This document shows positions 9,285 to 17,184 of a stretch of DNA of 64,000 nucleotides, in pieces (within the stretch, counting starts at the first letter, position 1; every line of letters begins with the position of its first letter). Source of the DNA: DASRIA01 sp963816975 (lineage in GTDB: Bacteria > Actinomycetota > Thermoleophilia > Solirubrobacterales > JBBDJG01). Position numbers and translations under genes: made by a program. Below the pieces are notes generated by a model. That model saw only the letters and a program-made list of their open reading frames with translations, was not told the origin of the DNA and searched no databases. The stretch spans positions 124,001-188,000 of the forward strand of contig CAWFMD010000006.1 in the NCBI GenBank assembly GCA_963816975.1, in the 5' to 3' direction.

Positions 9285-10460
9285 ATGAGGACACATCCCC
9301 GGCTTCGCATGCTCGCGTTCCCGCTGGTGATCGCCCTGGCGGCGCTCTCGGCCGGCGTTGCCGTGGCCGCTTTCAGCAGCTCGACGGCCAACGGCGGCAA
9401 CAGCTTCTCGGCCGGCACGTGGCCCTGGGTGCAGACCGGGACCGCGTCGGTGCCCTCCAACGGCGCCACGAACACCGTCACGGTCCCGATCTCGTCGGTC
9501 ACCACGTCAAAGGCGTTCCTGATCTTCCAGACGCGCCACAGCGGCGACCGCCCTGTCAGCTCCCAGGTCAGAGGACGCATCGCCTCGCCTACGTCGCTGG
9601 AGTTCGTGCGCGTCTCCGACGAGGGGGCGCCCGGCTCGCCGATCGACGTGCGCTGGTCGGTGGTGGAGCACCCGCGTGTGAACGTTCAGCGAGGACAGAC
9701 GACGCTCGCCAATTCCACGACCAACCAGGCGATCACCCCCGTTGCGGCTCTGAACCGAGCGTTCGTGACCTGGTCGAAGACCTCGATGGCGACAGACGTG
9801 ATCTATTCAGAGAACGATCCGTCCCTCGCAGAGCTGACGACGACGTCGAACCTGCAGTTCCGTCATTCGCCGCCCGATTCCGGGGGTCACGTCGCCTGGT
9901 GGCAGGTGATCGAGTTCACCAACCCCGCGGACGTCAACGTGCAGAAGGGCACGACTTCGCTGATCGGTGCAGCAACCTCCACCACCGCAGGCTTGGGTAC
10001 CCCCGTGAACGTGAACAAGACGTTCGTCCTCGCCAGCTACCTGTCACCCGACGGCAGCGATGACGTGGGGGCGAAGATGCTGCGGGCGACGCTCACCGAC
10101 TCCACGACGATCACGTTCGACCGCGCCGTGTCGAACGGATCGGACATCCCCGAGATCGCCTGGCAGGCGATCGAGCTGAAGGACACCTCGACCGTGCAGG
10201 GTGGCAGCCAGAGCTTCGCCCCGGGCACGGCGCAGCGCACAACCCCCATCAGCAGCGTCGTGACCAACCGATCGGTCGCGTTCGCGTCCGTGCAGCCCGT
10301 CGGCGGCCAGAACATGGGAATCACGCCGTACATCGCCAACGACGTGATCGGCGTCTGCTCGGTGACGATGGTGCTCGCCGCCAATCAGATCACCATGGAC
10401 CGCAACAGCACGCTGGACACGTGCGACGTCGGGTGGTTCGTGGTCGAGTTCGGCCTGTAA
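9285..10460 (+). CDS. Exported protein with SipW-type signal and four tandem ~85-aa repeats
   Basis: 391 residues. The N-terminus is a basic stretch, a hydrophobic core (LAFPLVIALAALSAGVAVA) and then AAFSSSTANGGNSFSAGT, the same junction seen in TasA/camelysin-like substrates of SipW peptidase. The rest comprises four repeats, starting near VQTGTASV, VQRGQTTL, VQKGTTSL and VQGGSQSF, each ending with a W..(V/A)(V/I)E(F/L) strand (RWSVVE, WWQVIEF, AWQAIEL, GWFVVEF). Such beta repeats suit an extracellular structural or adhesive component. It opens the locus that holds the matching peptidase at 12314. Family known; fibre role inferred. Confidence 0.65.
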   Translation: MRTHPRLRMLAFPLVIALAALSAGVAVAAFSSSTANGGNSFSAGTWPWVQTGTASVPSNGATNTVTVPISSVTTSKAFLIFQTRHSGDRPVSSQVRGRIASPTSLEFVRVSDEGAPGSPIDVRWSVVEHPRVNVQRGQTTLANSTTNQAITPVAALNRAFVTWSKTSMATDVIYSENDPSLAELTTTSNLQFRHSPPDSGGHVAWWQVIEFTNPADVNVQKGTTSLIGAATSTTAGLGTPVNVNKTFVLASYLSPDGSDDVGAKMLRATLTDSTTITFDRAVSNGSDIPEIAWQAIELKDTSTVQGGSQSFAPGTAQRTTPISSVVTNRSVAFASVQPVGGQNMGITPYIANDVIGVCSVTMVLAANQITMDRNSTLDTCDVGWFVVEFGL

Positions 10461-10484
10461 GAGCGTCCGGTCCCGCTCAAGTTC

Positions 10485-11160
10485 GGCCCCGAAAAGCCGA
10501 TCCATCTCATGTGCCCGGCGAAAGCCGCCGGGCGGTTGCGTGCCCACGGATAGAGGACCGGCCATGGCAGACAAGACCCGCAAGATCTTTCTCAGCGCCC
10601 TCGTGGTGGCGATCATGGGCAGCCTGGCCGCATACGGCGTGCTGGCGGCCTTCTCGGCGACCACCGCCAACTCCGGCAACTCGTTTGCCGCGGGCACCGT
10701 CGCGATCGGCGACAACGACACCGGCGCGGCGCTTTACAGCGTCTCCGGCGGCAAGCCCGGCGACAGCGTGACGAGCTGCATCAGGGTCACCTACACGGGC
10801 TCGCTGGACGCCGACGTGAAGCTCTACACCGCCGACGCGATCGGCGCGATCGGCCCCTACGTGAACCTCACGATCGACGCCGGCAGCTCCGGGGCCGGCT
10901 TCCCCAGCTGCGCGGGCTTCACCCCCGATGCGGGCGGGCCGCTGTTCAGCGGCACGCTGGCGAGCTTCGCCGCCACCCACAGCTCGTGGGCCAATGGGCT
11001 GGTCGACAACCCCGGCACGGTCGCCACCAAGTGGGTCACAAGCGACGCCGTGGTCTATCGCTTCGTGGTCACCCTCCAAGACAACAACTCGGCGGCCGGG
11101 CAGAGCTCGGGCAGCCACGCGTTCACGTGGGAGGCTCGGAACCAGTAGGCAGAGGGTGGG
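10485..11160 (+). repeat. 676-bp direct repeat, copy 1
   Basis: Bases 10485-11160 recur at 13422-14097 (offset 2,937). I found one difference: C at 10653 against T at 13590, a silent third-position change. The unit includes an 80-base leader with a perfect 8-bp hairpin (GCCCGGCG/CGCCGGGC, 10513-10533), the whole 194-residue subunit gene, and the first 11 codons of the next gene. Confidence 0.95.
10564..11148 (+). CDS. TasA/camelysin-like surface subunit, copy 1
   Basis: 194 residues from the ATG at 10564. A short basic N-terminus and hydrophobic segment (FLSALVVAIMGSLAAYGVLA) lead to AAFSATTANSGNSFAAGT, the hallmark junction of SipW-processed TasA/CalY proteins. The mature domain is all-beta in look, with GDNDTGAALYSVSGGKPGD, a conserved Cys in TSCIRVTYTGSLDADVKLY, a second Cys in FPSCAGFTPD, and the C-terminal strand SSGSHAFTWEAR. 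Family members polymerise into amyloid-like or donor-strand fibres in biofilm matrix. The protein is identical to that at 13501. Fibre formation here is inferred. Confidence 0.75.
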   Translation: MADKTRKIFLSALVVAIMGSLAAYGVLAAFSATTANSGNSFAAGTVAIGDNDTGAALYSVSGGKPGDSVTSCIRVTYTGSLDADVKLYTADAIGAIGPYVNLTIDAGSSGAGFPSCAGFTPDAGGPLFSGTLASFAATHSSWANGLVDNPGTVATKWVTSDAVVYRFVVTLQDNNSAAGQSSGSHAFTWEARNQ

Positions 11161-12317
11161 CGCCGGCCAGGCCGGACACCCGCTCCTCTGCAACGCTCGC
11201 CGCCGGCCGCGCGAGCGATCTCCGCGCCCGCGCGATCGGCGTGATGGCCGGGATCGTGATCGTGTGCCTGGTCGTCGCAAACGGCGACGTGCCCTCGCGT
11301 GGCGCCAAGCCTCCGGCCAGCCTGAGCATCGGGCTCGTGCCGACCGGTGAGCTCGGCATCGACGGAGAGGACACGCTGCTCGCCGCGCGCGACCTGCGCC
11401 CGGGCCGGCCGGTGTTCGGAGGCGAGTCGACGAAACTCGCCAACCTGACGCGGAAGCCGGTGCTCGTGCAGTTGCGCCTCGTTTCATCCGGGCGCGACCT
11501 GGATCGCCTGGTGCAGGCGAAGGTCGCGATCGGCAAGCGCACGATCGCCAGTGGAACCCTCGAGCAGCTGCGCTCCTGGAGCAAGCGCATGTACCTATTG
11601 CCCGTGCATGGCAAGCAGCGCGTGCGGGTCGGAGCCTGGCTGGTCGGGGGCGAGGACCTGCGCTACGAGGGCCTCGCTGCCAGCCGCACAGCTGCAACTG
11701 CGGGCGCGAACGGATCGGCGCTAGCCGTGGCGCGCGCTCGCAAGCTGCTGCTCTCGCTGATCGTGCTGGGCCTGGCCGGCCTGCTGGCCGGGGTGGGCAC
11801 GTATTCGGCCTTCTCGCAAAGCACGACCAACGGAGGTGACTCGTTCGCGGCCGGCACGGTCAGCATCTCCGACAACGACGCGGCCACGGCGATGCTCTCG
11901 CTGAGCGGCGCCAAGCCCGGCGACTCGACCACCGGCTGCATCCGGGTCACCTACAGCGGATCGCTCGATGCCGGCGTGCGCCTTTACGGCAGCGTCTCGG
12001 GCGCGCTCGCCCCGTACCTGACGCTGACTGTCACGCGGGGCACCGACGCCGCTCCCTCCTTCCCCTCCTGCGCCGGCTTCAGCGCGGATGGGACCGATTA
12101 CATCGGCGCCGGTGCCGGAGTCGTCTACGACGGCCTGCTGTCCGGCTACCCGGCCTCCTACGCGGCCGGGATCGTGGACCCGCACGCGGGGTCGCCCGAG
12201 ACATGGACCACCGCGGAGGTGCACTCCTATCGCTTCAGGGCAACGCTCGCGAACGACCCCAGCGCGCAGGGCCAGTCGGGCACCGCCTCGTTCACCTGGG
12301 AGGCGCGGAACCTGTGA
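11127..12317 (+). CDS. Two-domain TasA-like precursor with an internal second signal segment
   Basis: 396 residues if started at the GTG at 11127, which overlaps the previous stop by 22 bp; a GTG/ATG at 11241/11244 is the alternative. Part one: a basic stretch, a membrane segment (MAGIVIVCLVVANG) and a divergent beta domain (RDLRPGRPVFGGESTKLAN). Part two starts near residue 201 with a complete new signal (ARARKLLLSLIVLGLAGLL) and the junction YSAFSQSTTNGGDSFAAGT, then a full TasA-like domain with both cysteines (TTGCIRVTYSGSLD, FPSCAGFS) and FTWEARN. No stop separates the parts, though a GTG at 11727 could start the second alone. The stop overlaps the peptidase start (GTGA). Confidence 0.6.
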   Translation: MGGSEPVGRGWAPARPDTRSSATLAAGRASDLRARAIGVMAGIVIVCLVVANGDVPSRGAKPPASLSIGLVPTGELGIDGEDTLLAARDLRPGRPVFGGESTKLANLTRKPVLVQLRLVSSGRDLDRLVQAKVAIGKRTIASGTLEQLRSWSKRMYLLPVHGKQRVRVGAWLVGGEDLRYEGLAASRTAATAGANGSALAVARARKLLLSLIVLGLAGLLAGVGTYSAFSQSTTNGGDSFAAGTVSISDNDAATAMLSLSGAKPGDSTTGCIRVTYSGSLDAGVRLYGSVSGALAPYLTLTVTRGTDAAPSFPSCAGFSADGTDYIGAGAGVVYDGLLSGYPASYAAGIVDPHAGSPETWTTAEVHSYRFRATLANDPSAQGQSGTASFTWEARNL

Positions 12318-13396
12318 GTGGCGCGAGGTTCCCGACCCGCGTCGTGCGGACGCTGCGCCTGATCGTCATCGCGATCGCCTGGACGGCGCTGACGGTAACG
12401 GTCCTGGCGGCGCTGGCCTGGGGGGTCGGGCGGGCCACCGGGCACCGGTCGCTGACGGTGCTGTCGGGCAGCATGGAGCCGATGATCGCGACCGGCGACA
12501 TCGTCGTGACCAAGCGGATCTCGCCCGATCAGGCCCGGATCGGGCAGGTGGTTTCGTTCCGGGATCCGACCGGGGAGCAGCGCCTGATCATCCACCGCGT
12601 GCGCCGGATCCGCGACGAGGGCAGCACCTGGCGCTTTACGACGAGGGGCGACGCCAACAATACGTTCGAGCGCTGGTCCGTTCCCGCGAACGGCACGATC
12701 GGCCGCGTGTGGCTGCGCATACCCAAGCTCGGCTATCTCCTCGCGCAGACGCGGACCCCCGCAGCGCGAATCGCCTTGGTGGTGATCCCGGCTCTGTTGG
12801 TTGGCTTGATGGAGCTCACGCGCCTCTGGCGGCCCCGCAGGCGCCCGACCACGGCGCCCGCGCCACGCGCCTCCGGCAGCGGAGCGTTTGGGGCCGGCGA
12901 CCCGGATTCCATGCCGGGGCCGCACCCGTTCTTCGCGCCGCGCCTCAACTACGTCGAGGCGGACTACTTCGCCCCCCTCCCGCTGGAGCCCGCGCCTGCC
13001 GCGCCCGCGGCGATGTCCGCCGCGCCCGCGCTCGCATCCGTCCCCGTGTGGGCCCCGCGACTGCCGGTGCTCGCGGCGGCGGCGCCTGCGCCGGAGCCGT
13101 TCGTGGCGGAGCCATTCGTGCCGGAGCCGTTCGTGGCGGAGCCGTTCGCGTCGGATCGTTTCTCTGCTGATCGTTTCACGGTGGATCCCTTCGCCCTTGC
13201 CTTTGGCCCCGCACCCGTGGAGGCGCCGGCGCCGATCCACCGGGACGAAACACGCTCGCCGGATCGGCGTGTCGCCGCGACCCCCGCTCGCTCCGGGCCC
13301 GGCCGGGAGGTCGTGCTGGCCGGCCTCGGGGTGGCCGCCTTCCTGGTGCTCGGGGCCCGCCGCGGCGGGCGCGCCCGCACGCGCTCGCGGGTGTGA
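12314..13396 (+). CDS. sipW: SipW/ER-type signal peptidase I with long repeat-rich tail
   Basis: 360 residues from the GTG at 12314, which overlaps the preceding TGA by four bases. An N-terminal membrane helix precedes LSGSMEPMIATGD, with nucleophile Ser53, and LIIHRVRR, with His94 where bacterial LepB has Lys; TRGDAN with Asp113 follows. A Ser-His dyad defines the archaeal/Sec11/SipW subfamily (S26B), which processes TasA-like proteins. A second helix lies near residue 155. The remaining 190 residues are Pro/Ala-rich with pentapeptide repeats (EPFVA/EPFVP/EPFVA/EPFAS) and end in another helix plus an Arg-rich tail. Most SipW proteins are about 190 residues, so the tail is unusual. Confidence 0.85.
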   Translation: MSGARFPTRVVRTLRLIVIAIAWTALTVTVLAALAWGVGRATGHRSLTVLSGSMEPMIATGDIVVTKRISPDQARIGQVVSFRDPTGEQRLIIHRVRRIRDEGSTWRFTTRGDANNTFERWSVPANGTIGRVWLRIPKLGYLLAQTRTPAARIALVVIPALLVGLMELTRLWRPRRRPTTAPAPRASGSGAFGAGDPDSMPGPHPFFAPRLNYVEADYFAPLPLEPAPAAPAAMSAAPALASVPVWAPRLPVLAAAAPAPEPFVAEPFVPEPFVAEPFASDRFSADRFTVDPFALAFGPAPVEAPAPIHRDETRSPDRRVAATPARSGPGREVVLAGLGVAAFLVLGARRGGRARTRSRV

Positions 13397-13421
13397 CGGC
13401 CGCGCCGGCGCCTAAAGCCAA

Positions 13422-14097
13422 GGCCCCGAAAAGCCGATCCATCTCATGTGCCCGGCGAAAGCCGCCGGGCGGTTGCGTGCCCACGGATAGAGGACCGGCC
13501 ATGGCAGACAAGACCCGCAAGATCTTTCTCAGCGCCCTCGTGGTGGCGATCATGGGCAGCCTGGCCGCATACGGCGTGCTGGCGGCCTTTTCGGCGACCA
13601 CCGCCAACTCCGGCAACTCGTTTGCCGCGGGCACCGTCGCGATCGGCGACAACGACACCGGCGCGGCGCTTTACAGCGTCTCCGGCGGCAAGCCCGGCGA
13701 CAGCGTGACGAGCTGCATCAGGGTCACCTACACGGGCTCGCTGGACGCCGACGTGAAGCTCTACACCGCCGACGCGATCGGCGCGATCGGCCCCTACGTG
13801 AACCTCACGATCGACGCCGGCAGCTCCGGGGCCGGCTTCCCCAGCTGCGCGGGCTTCACCCCCGATGCGGGCGGGCCGCTGTTCAGCGGCACGCTGGCGA
13901 GCTTCGCCGCCACCCACAGCTCGTGGGCCAATGGGCTGGTCGACAACCCCGGCACGGTCGCCACCAAGTGGGTCACAAGCGACGCCGTGGTCTATCGCTT
14001 CGTGGTCACCCTCCAAGACAACAACTCGGCGGCCGGGCAGAGCTCGGGCAGCCACGCGTTCACGTGGGAGGCTCGGAACCAGTAGGCAGAGGGTGGG
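13422..14097 (+). repeat. 676-bp direct repeat, copy 2
   Basis: Second copy of the unit at 10485-11160, differing by one base (T13590). It lies just after the peptidase gene. The edges are sharp: the sequence is unrelated before 13422 and after 14097. Near identity over coding and leader bases points to a recent duplication or ongoing gene conversion. Confidence 0.95.
13501..14085 (+). CDS. TasA/camelysin-like surface subunit, copy 2
   Basis: 194 residues, identical in protein sequence to the product of 10564-11148, with the same leader, hairpin and start. It has the same SipW-type junction (AAFSATTANSGNSFAAGT) and the same two cysteines. It sits directly downstream of the peptidase and upstream of the membrane-anchored relative at 14064. 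Two identical genes would raise the dose of the main subunit; alternatively the second copy is a fresh duplicate without its own role yet. Confidence 0.75.
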   Translation: MADKTRKIFLSALVVAIMGSLAAYGVLAAFSATTANSGNSFAAGTVAIGDNDTGAALYSVSGGKPGDSVTSCIRVTYTGSLDADVKLYTADAIGAIGPYVNLTIDAGSSGAGFPSCAGFTPDAGGPLFSGTLASFAATHSSWANGLVDNPGTVATKWVTSDAVVYRFVVTLQDNNSAAGQSSGSHAFTWEARNQ

Positions 14098-15008
14098 GGA
14101 GCAGGTTCCTGTTCCCGCTCGCCGCGTTCGTCTTGATCGGCGTATTCGCGGCGCTTTCCCTCGCGCAGACCGGCCCCGAATCCAGGATGGCGGCCTCCGA
14201 CAGCGAACTCACCGACGACGACGGGGACACCCCGCTGTTCGCTGCCGGAAACCTGCGCCCCGGCGAGCGCGTGACCGGCTGCGTACGGGTCACGCACGGC
14301 GGTTCCAAGGAGGCGCCGGTGACACTCTCGGGCCAGGGCTCGGGCCCGCTGGACGAGTTCCTCGACCTCGAGATCGAGCAAGGCTCGGGCGGCGGCAACG
14401 GCGACTGCGCGGGCTTCTCCGGGACCACACTCTTCGACGGCACCCTCGCCGAGTTCCTGCAACCGGCTGACGGCTCGAATGGCGAGCTTCCGGCGTGGAC
14501 TGCATCCGATGCAGCGCGGGCACGGACCTTCCGCATCTCGGTGAGCCTGCGCGACGCAGCCGCGGCCCAAGGGCAGACGGCATCGGCGAGCTTCGAGTGG
14601 CAGGCGCCCGCGGAAGGCGAGCCGCCGCCGCGCGACTCAGATCCCGCGCCGCCCGCCTCGCCTGCGCCGGCCCCGACGGCGCATCCGCAGGCAGCGACCG
14701 AGCCCGATCCGCGCAAGAGTCCCGCTCAGCGACCCGACCCCGTGCGCAGCGGACCTGAGAGCCGGCCGCCGACGAAGAGTCCCCCGGCAACGGGCAAGGA
14801 CAAGACGCTGCTCGACGCAGTCGGCAAGGTCGCCAGCGAGACCGGCAAGCGCATCGCCGTGCCTAGCATCCTGGGACTGCTGGCCCTCCTGTTCATGTTC
14901 GCCCAGAACCGGCTCGATCGCAAAGACCCCAAGCTGGCCCTGGCGCCCGTCCACAGGGACGAGAAGCTGCGGTTCGGGCCGCTTCCATGGGCCGAGGCGG
15001 GTCGCTGA
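14064..15008 (+). CDS. Membrane-anchored TasA-like protein with Pro-rich stalk
   Basis: 314 residues if started at the GTG at 14064 inside the repeat; no ATG/GTG/TTG follows until a TTG at 14133. An N-terminal hydrophobic segment (FLFPLAAFVLIGVFAALSL) precedes a TasA-like domain (DGDTPLFAAGNLRPGERV, TGCVRVTHGG, DCAGFSGTTLFDGTLAEF, ASASFEWQAPA). Next comes a 70-residue Pro/Ala/Ser/Asp stalk and a C-terminal transmembrane helix (PSILGLLALLFMFAQ) with a basic cytosolic end. That layout suits a fibre anchor or cap, comparable in role to TapA although not in sequence. It shares its first 11 codons with the gene at 11127. The stop overlaps the GGDEF start. Confidence 0.65.
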   Translation: MGGSEPVGRGWGSRFLFPLAAFVLIGVFAALSLAQTGPESRMAASDSELTDDDGDTPLFAAGNLRPGERVTGCVRVTHGGSKEAPVTLSGQGSGPLDEFLDLEIEQGSGGGNGDCAGFSGTTLFDGTLAEFLQPADGSNGELPAWTASDAARARTFRISVSLRDAAAAQGQTASASFEWQAPAEGEPPPRDSDPAPPASPAPAPTAHPQAATEPDPRKSPAQRPDPVRSGPESRPPTKSPPATGKDKTLLDAVGKVASETGKRIAVPSILGLLALLFMFAQNRLDRKDPKLALAPVHRDEKLRFGPLPWAEAGR

Positions 15009-16588
15009 TGCGAGTCCGCTCCGCCACCCATTCAGCTGAACTGGTCCCGCTCGGGGAGCGCATGCGCTACCTGCGCCTGTTCCGCATCGCGGCGGCGGCG
15101 CTGGTGCTGCTTTCCTGGGCGTTGCTGCCGGAGTTCCGGCAGGTGCCGCTGCGCGAGCTGGCGCTCAGCATCGGCGCATACCTCGGCGTCGCGTTCGCCG
15201 CCGACGGCGTCTGGAAGCTGAGCAGGCGGCGGGCGCTCCCGCTGTTCGGGCTGATCCTGACGCTCGACGGTGCGTTCCTGGCCTGGGTCACCTATGCCCT
15301 GGCGGGGACCAGCAGCCCGATCCGCTTCCTGATCCTGATCCAGCTGATCTCGGTCGCGCTGCTGGCTTCGTTTCGGACGGGCCTCAAGCTCGCCCTGTGG
15401 CAGACGCTGCTGCTGCTGATCGTGTTCCACTCCCAGGAGGCGGGGATCCTGCCGACGCCGACCGGCGAGCGGGTGTCGATCGGCGACACCGAGTTCCGGC
15501 TGCTGGTCAGCTACATCGTCGTGTTCTGGATCGTGGTCGTCGTGACGACCGCCTTCTCCACCGTCAACGAGCGGGAGCTGAGGCGCCGGCGGTATGACCT
15601 CGAGGCGCTGGCGAAATTCTCGATGGGCTTGGAGACGGTGACCGCGGGCGCCGATGTCGCCCGGATCCTGACCGAGACGGTCGCGGATGAGTTCGGCTTC
15701 GAGCGAGTGCTGATGTTCGGCGCGCACGAGGGCGACATCTTCCTCATGCATCAAATCGGGGCCGCCGAGCCGCTGGACGCGTCCGCCTCCTCGCTGGACA
15801 ACAGCCCATTCCTCGCACGGATCGCGAACTCGCAGGACACGCTGCTCGTATCGGGATTCGACCCCGACGACGACCCCGCGCTGGCGGCCCGGCTGCCCGA
15901 CTGCCGCAATCTGGTGATGGCACCACTTCACGCGGAGGGCCGCTCGGTCGGGCTGCTGATCTGCGAACACGGCATGCGGACCGACTCCCGGATCGAGCGA
16001 CGGGTCGTCTCGATGCTCGAGCGGTTCGTGTCGCAGTCCTCCCTTGCTCTTCAGAACGCGTGGCTGCTGGAGGCGCTGGAGCGCTACGCGTCCACCGACG
16101 GCCTGACCGGGATCGCCAACCGGCGCAGCTTCGAGGAGGCCCTCGGTCGATACCTGGCGCAGGCGGTCCGCGGCGGCGACCAGCTGAGCCTCGTACTGCT
16201 CGACATCGACCACTTCAAACAGCTCAACGACGTCCACGGACACCTGGTCGGAGACCGCGTGCTGCGCAGGGTCGGGCAGCTACTCGACGCAGAGGTCCGT
16301 GGCGCCGACATGGTGGCCCGCTATGGCGGCGAGGAGTTTGTGATGGTGCTCAGCGGCGTTGGTGAAGCCGAGGCCATGGTCGCGGCCGAGCGGCTGCGCG
16401 GCAAATTCGAGCTCGACACGTCGGAGCCGCGCGTGACCGCCAGCTTCGGGGTGGCCACATATCCGGACGACGCCGTGGACGGCCACTCGCTGATCGCGGC
16501 CGCCGACGCCGCGCTCTACGCGTCCAAGCGCGACGGGCGCAACCGGGTGACCCCCTCGAGCAGACTGCGCCTCGACGAAGTCGCCTGA
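15008..16588 (+). CDS. Membrane GAF-GGDEF diguanylate cyclase
   Basis: 526 residues from the ATG at 15008, which overlaps the upstream TGA. Six hydrophobic helices fill the first 190 residues, then a GAF-like domain (about 205-345) and a GGDEF domain (about 360-515). The active-site signature is RYGGEEF, preceded at the correct distance by RGAD, an intact RxxD inhibitory site, so feedback by c-di-GMP is expected. DxDxFKxxND is present (DIDHFKQLND). The enzyme makes c-di-GMP from two GTP. Its coupling to the surface-fibre genes suggests c-di-GMP controls matrix production or reports on it, by analogy with other biofilm systems. Confidence 0.9.
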   Translation: MRVRSATHSAELVPLGERMRYLRLFRIAAAALVLLSWALLPEFRQVPLRELALSIGAYLGVAFAADGVWKLSRRRALPLFGLILTLDGAFLAWVTYALAGTSSPIRFLILIQLISVALLASFRTGLKLALWQTLLLLIVFHSQEAGILPTPTGERVSIGDTEFRLLVSYIVVFWIVVVVTTAFSTVNERELRRRRYDLEALAKFSMGLETVTAGADVARILTETVADEFGFERVLMFGAHEGDIFLMHQIGAAEPLDASASSLDNSPFLARIANSQDTLLVSGFDPDDDPALAARLPDCRNLVMAPLHAEGRSVGLLICEHGMRTDSRIERRVVSMLERFVSQSSLALQNAWLLEALERYASTDGLTGIANRRSFEEALGRYLAQAVRGGDQLSLVLLDIDHFKQLNDVHGHLVGDRVLRRVGQLLDAEVRGADMVARYGGEEFVMVLSGVGEAEAMVAAERLRGKFELDTSEPRVTASFGVATYPDDAVDGHSLIAAADAALYASKRDGRNRVTPSSRLRLDEVA

Positions 16589-16653
16589 CCGGCCGGGGCG
16601 GTGCGCTTCAGGGGCTTCCATGTGCCCCGTGGTTAGACTGCGCCGGTGATCGG

Positions 16654-17139
16654 ATGACGGACGCAGAGGTAGCGGTGATCGAGCGCTTCTACGGGGCGTT
16701 CGACCAGCGCGACGGGGACACGATGGCCGCCTGCTATGCGCCCGGCGTGCGGTTCTCCGACCCTGTGTTCCCTGATCTGCGCGGGGCGCAGGCCGGAGCG
16801 ATGTGGCGCATGCTCACGTCGACGCCCGGCGACCTGCGCATCGAACTGCTCGAGCGGGAGGCGAACCAGGGGAGCGGATCAGCTCATTGGCGCGCTCACT
16901 ACACGTTCAGCCAGACCGGGCGGCCGGTGATCAACGACATCCACGCGAGCTTTCGCTTCGAGGGCGGGCTGATCGCCGAGCACCGCGACCGCTTCAGCTT
17001 CTACGCATGGGCGCGGCAGGCGCTCGGGCCCCTCGGCCTGCTGCTCGGCTGGACGCCGCTCGTGCGCTCCACGGTGAGACGCAAGGCCGCGGCACGCCTC
17101 GCGGAGTTCACGGAGAGTCCCGGCACGCAGTCGGCGTGA
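16654..17139 (+). CDS. SnoaL-like/NTF2-fold protein
   Basis: 161 residues. It starts with a helix (VAVIERFYGAFDQRDGDTM) and the typical CYAPGVRFSDPVFPDLRG strand-turn, then HWRAHYTFSQTGRPVINDIHA and FRFEGGLIAEHRDRFSFY. This is the ketosteroid-isomerase-like cone of SnoaL_2/SnoaL_4 proteins; substrate unknown. A basic, Leu-rich C-terminal segment follows the domain. TAGACT at 16634-16639, fourteen bases before the ATG, is the likely -10 element, giving a very short or no leader. Confidence 0.7.
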   Translation: MTDAEVAVIERFYGAFDQRDGDTMAACYAPGVRFSDPVFPDLRGAQAGAMWRMLTSTPGDLRIELLEREANQGSGSAHWRAHYTFSQTGRPVINDIHASFRFEGGLIAEHRDRFSFYAWARQALGPLGLLLGWTPLVRSTVRRKAAARLAEFTESPGTQSA

Positions 17140-17184
17140 CCGGGATCGTCACGGCGCGCCAGCCGTGCTGCGTTCAGCGGCCTT

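Noticed and set aside
10485..10563. c-di-GMP (GEMM) riboswitch before the subunit genes
   Set aside because: A hairpin is present and the context is tempting, but the conserved GEMM core bases and tetraloop receptor are not there. Kept only as an unassigned structured leader.
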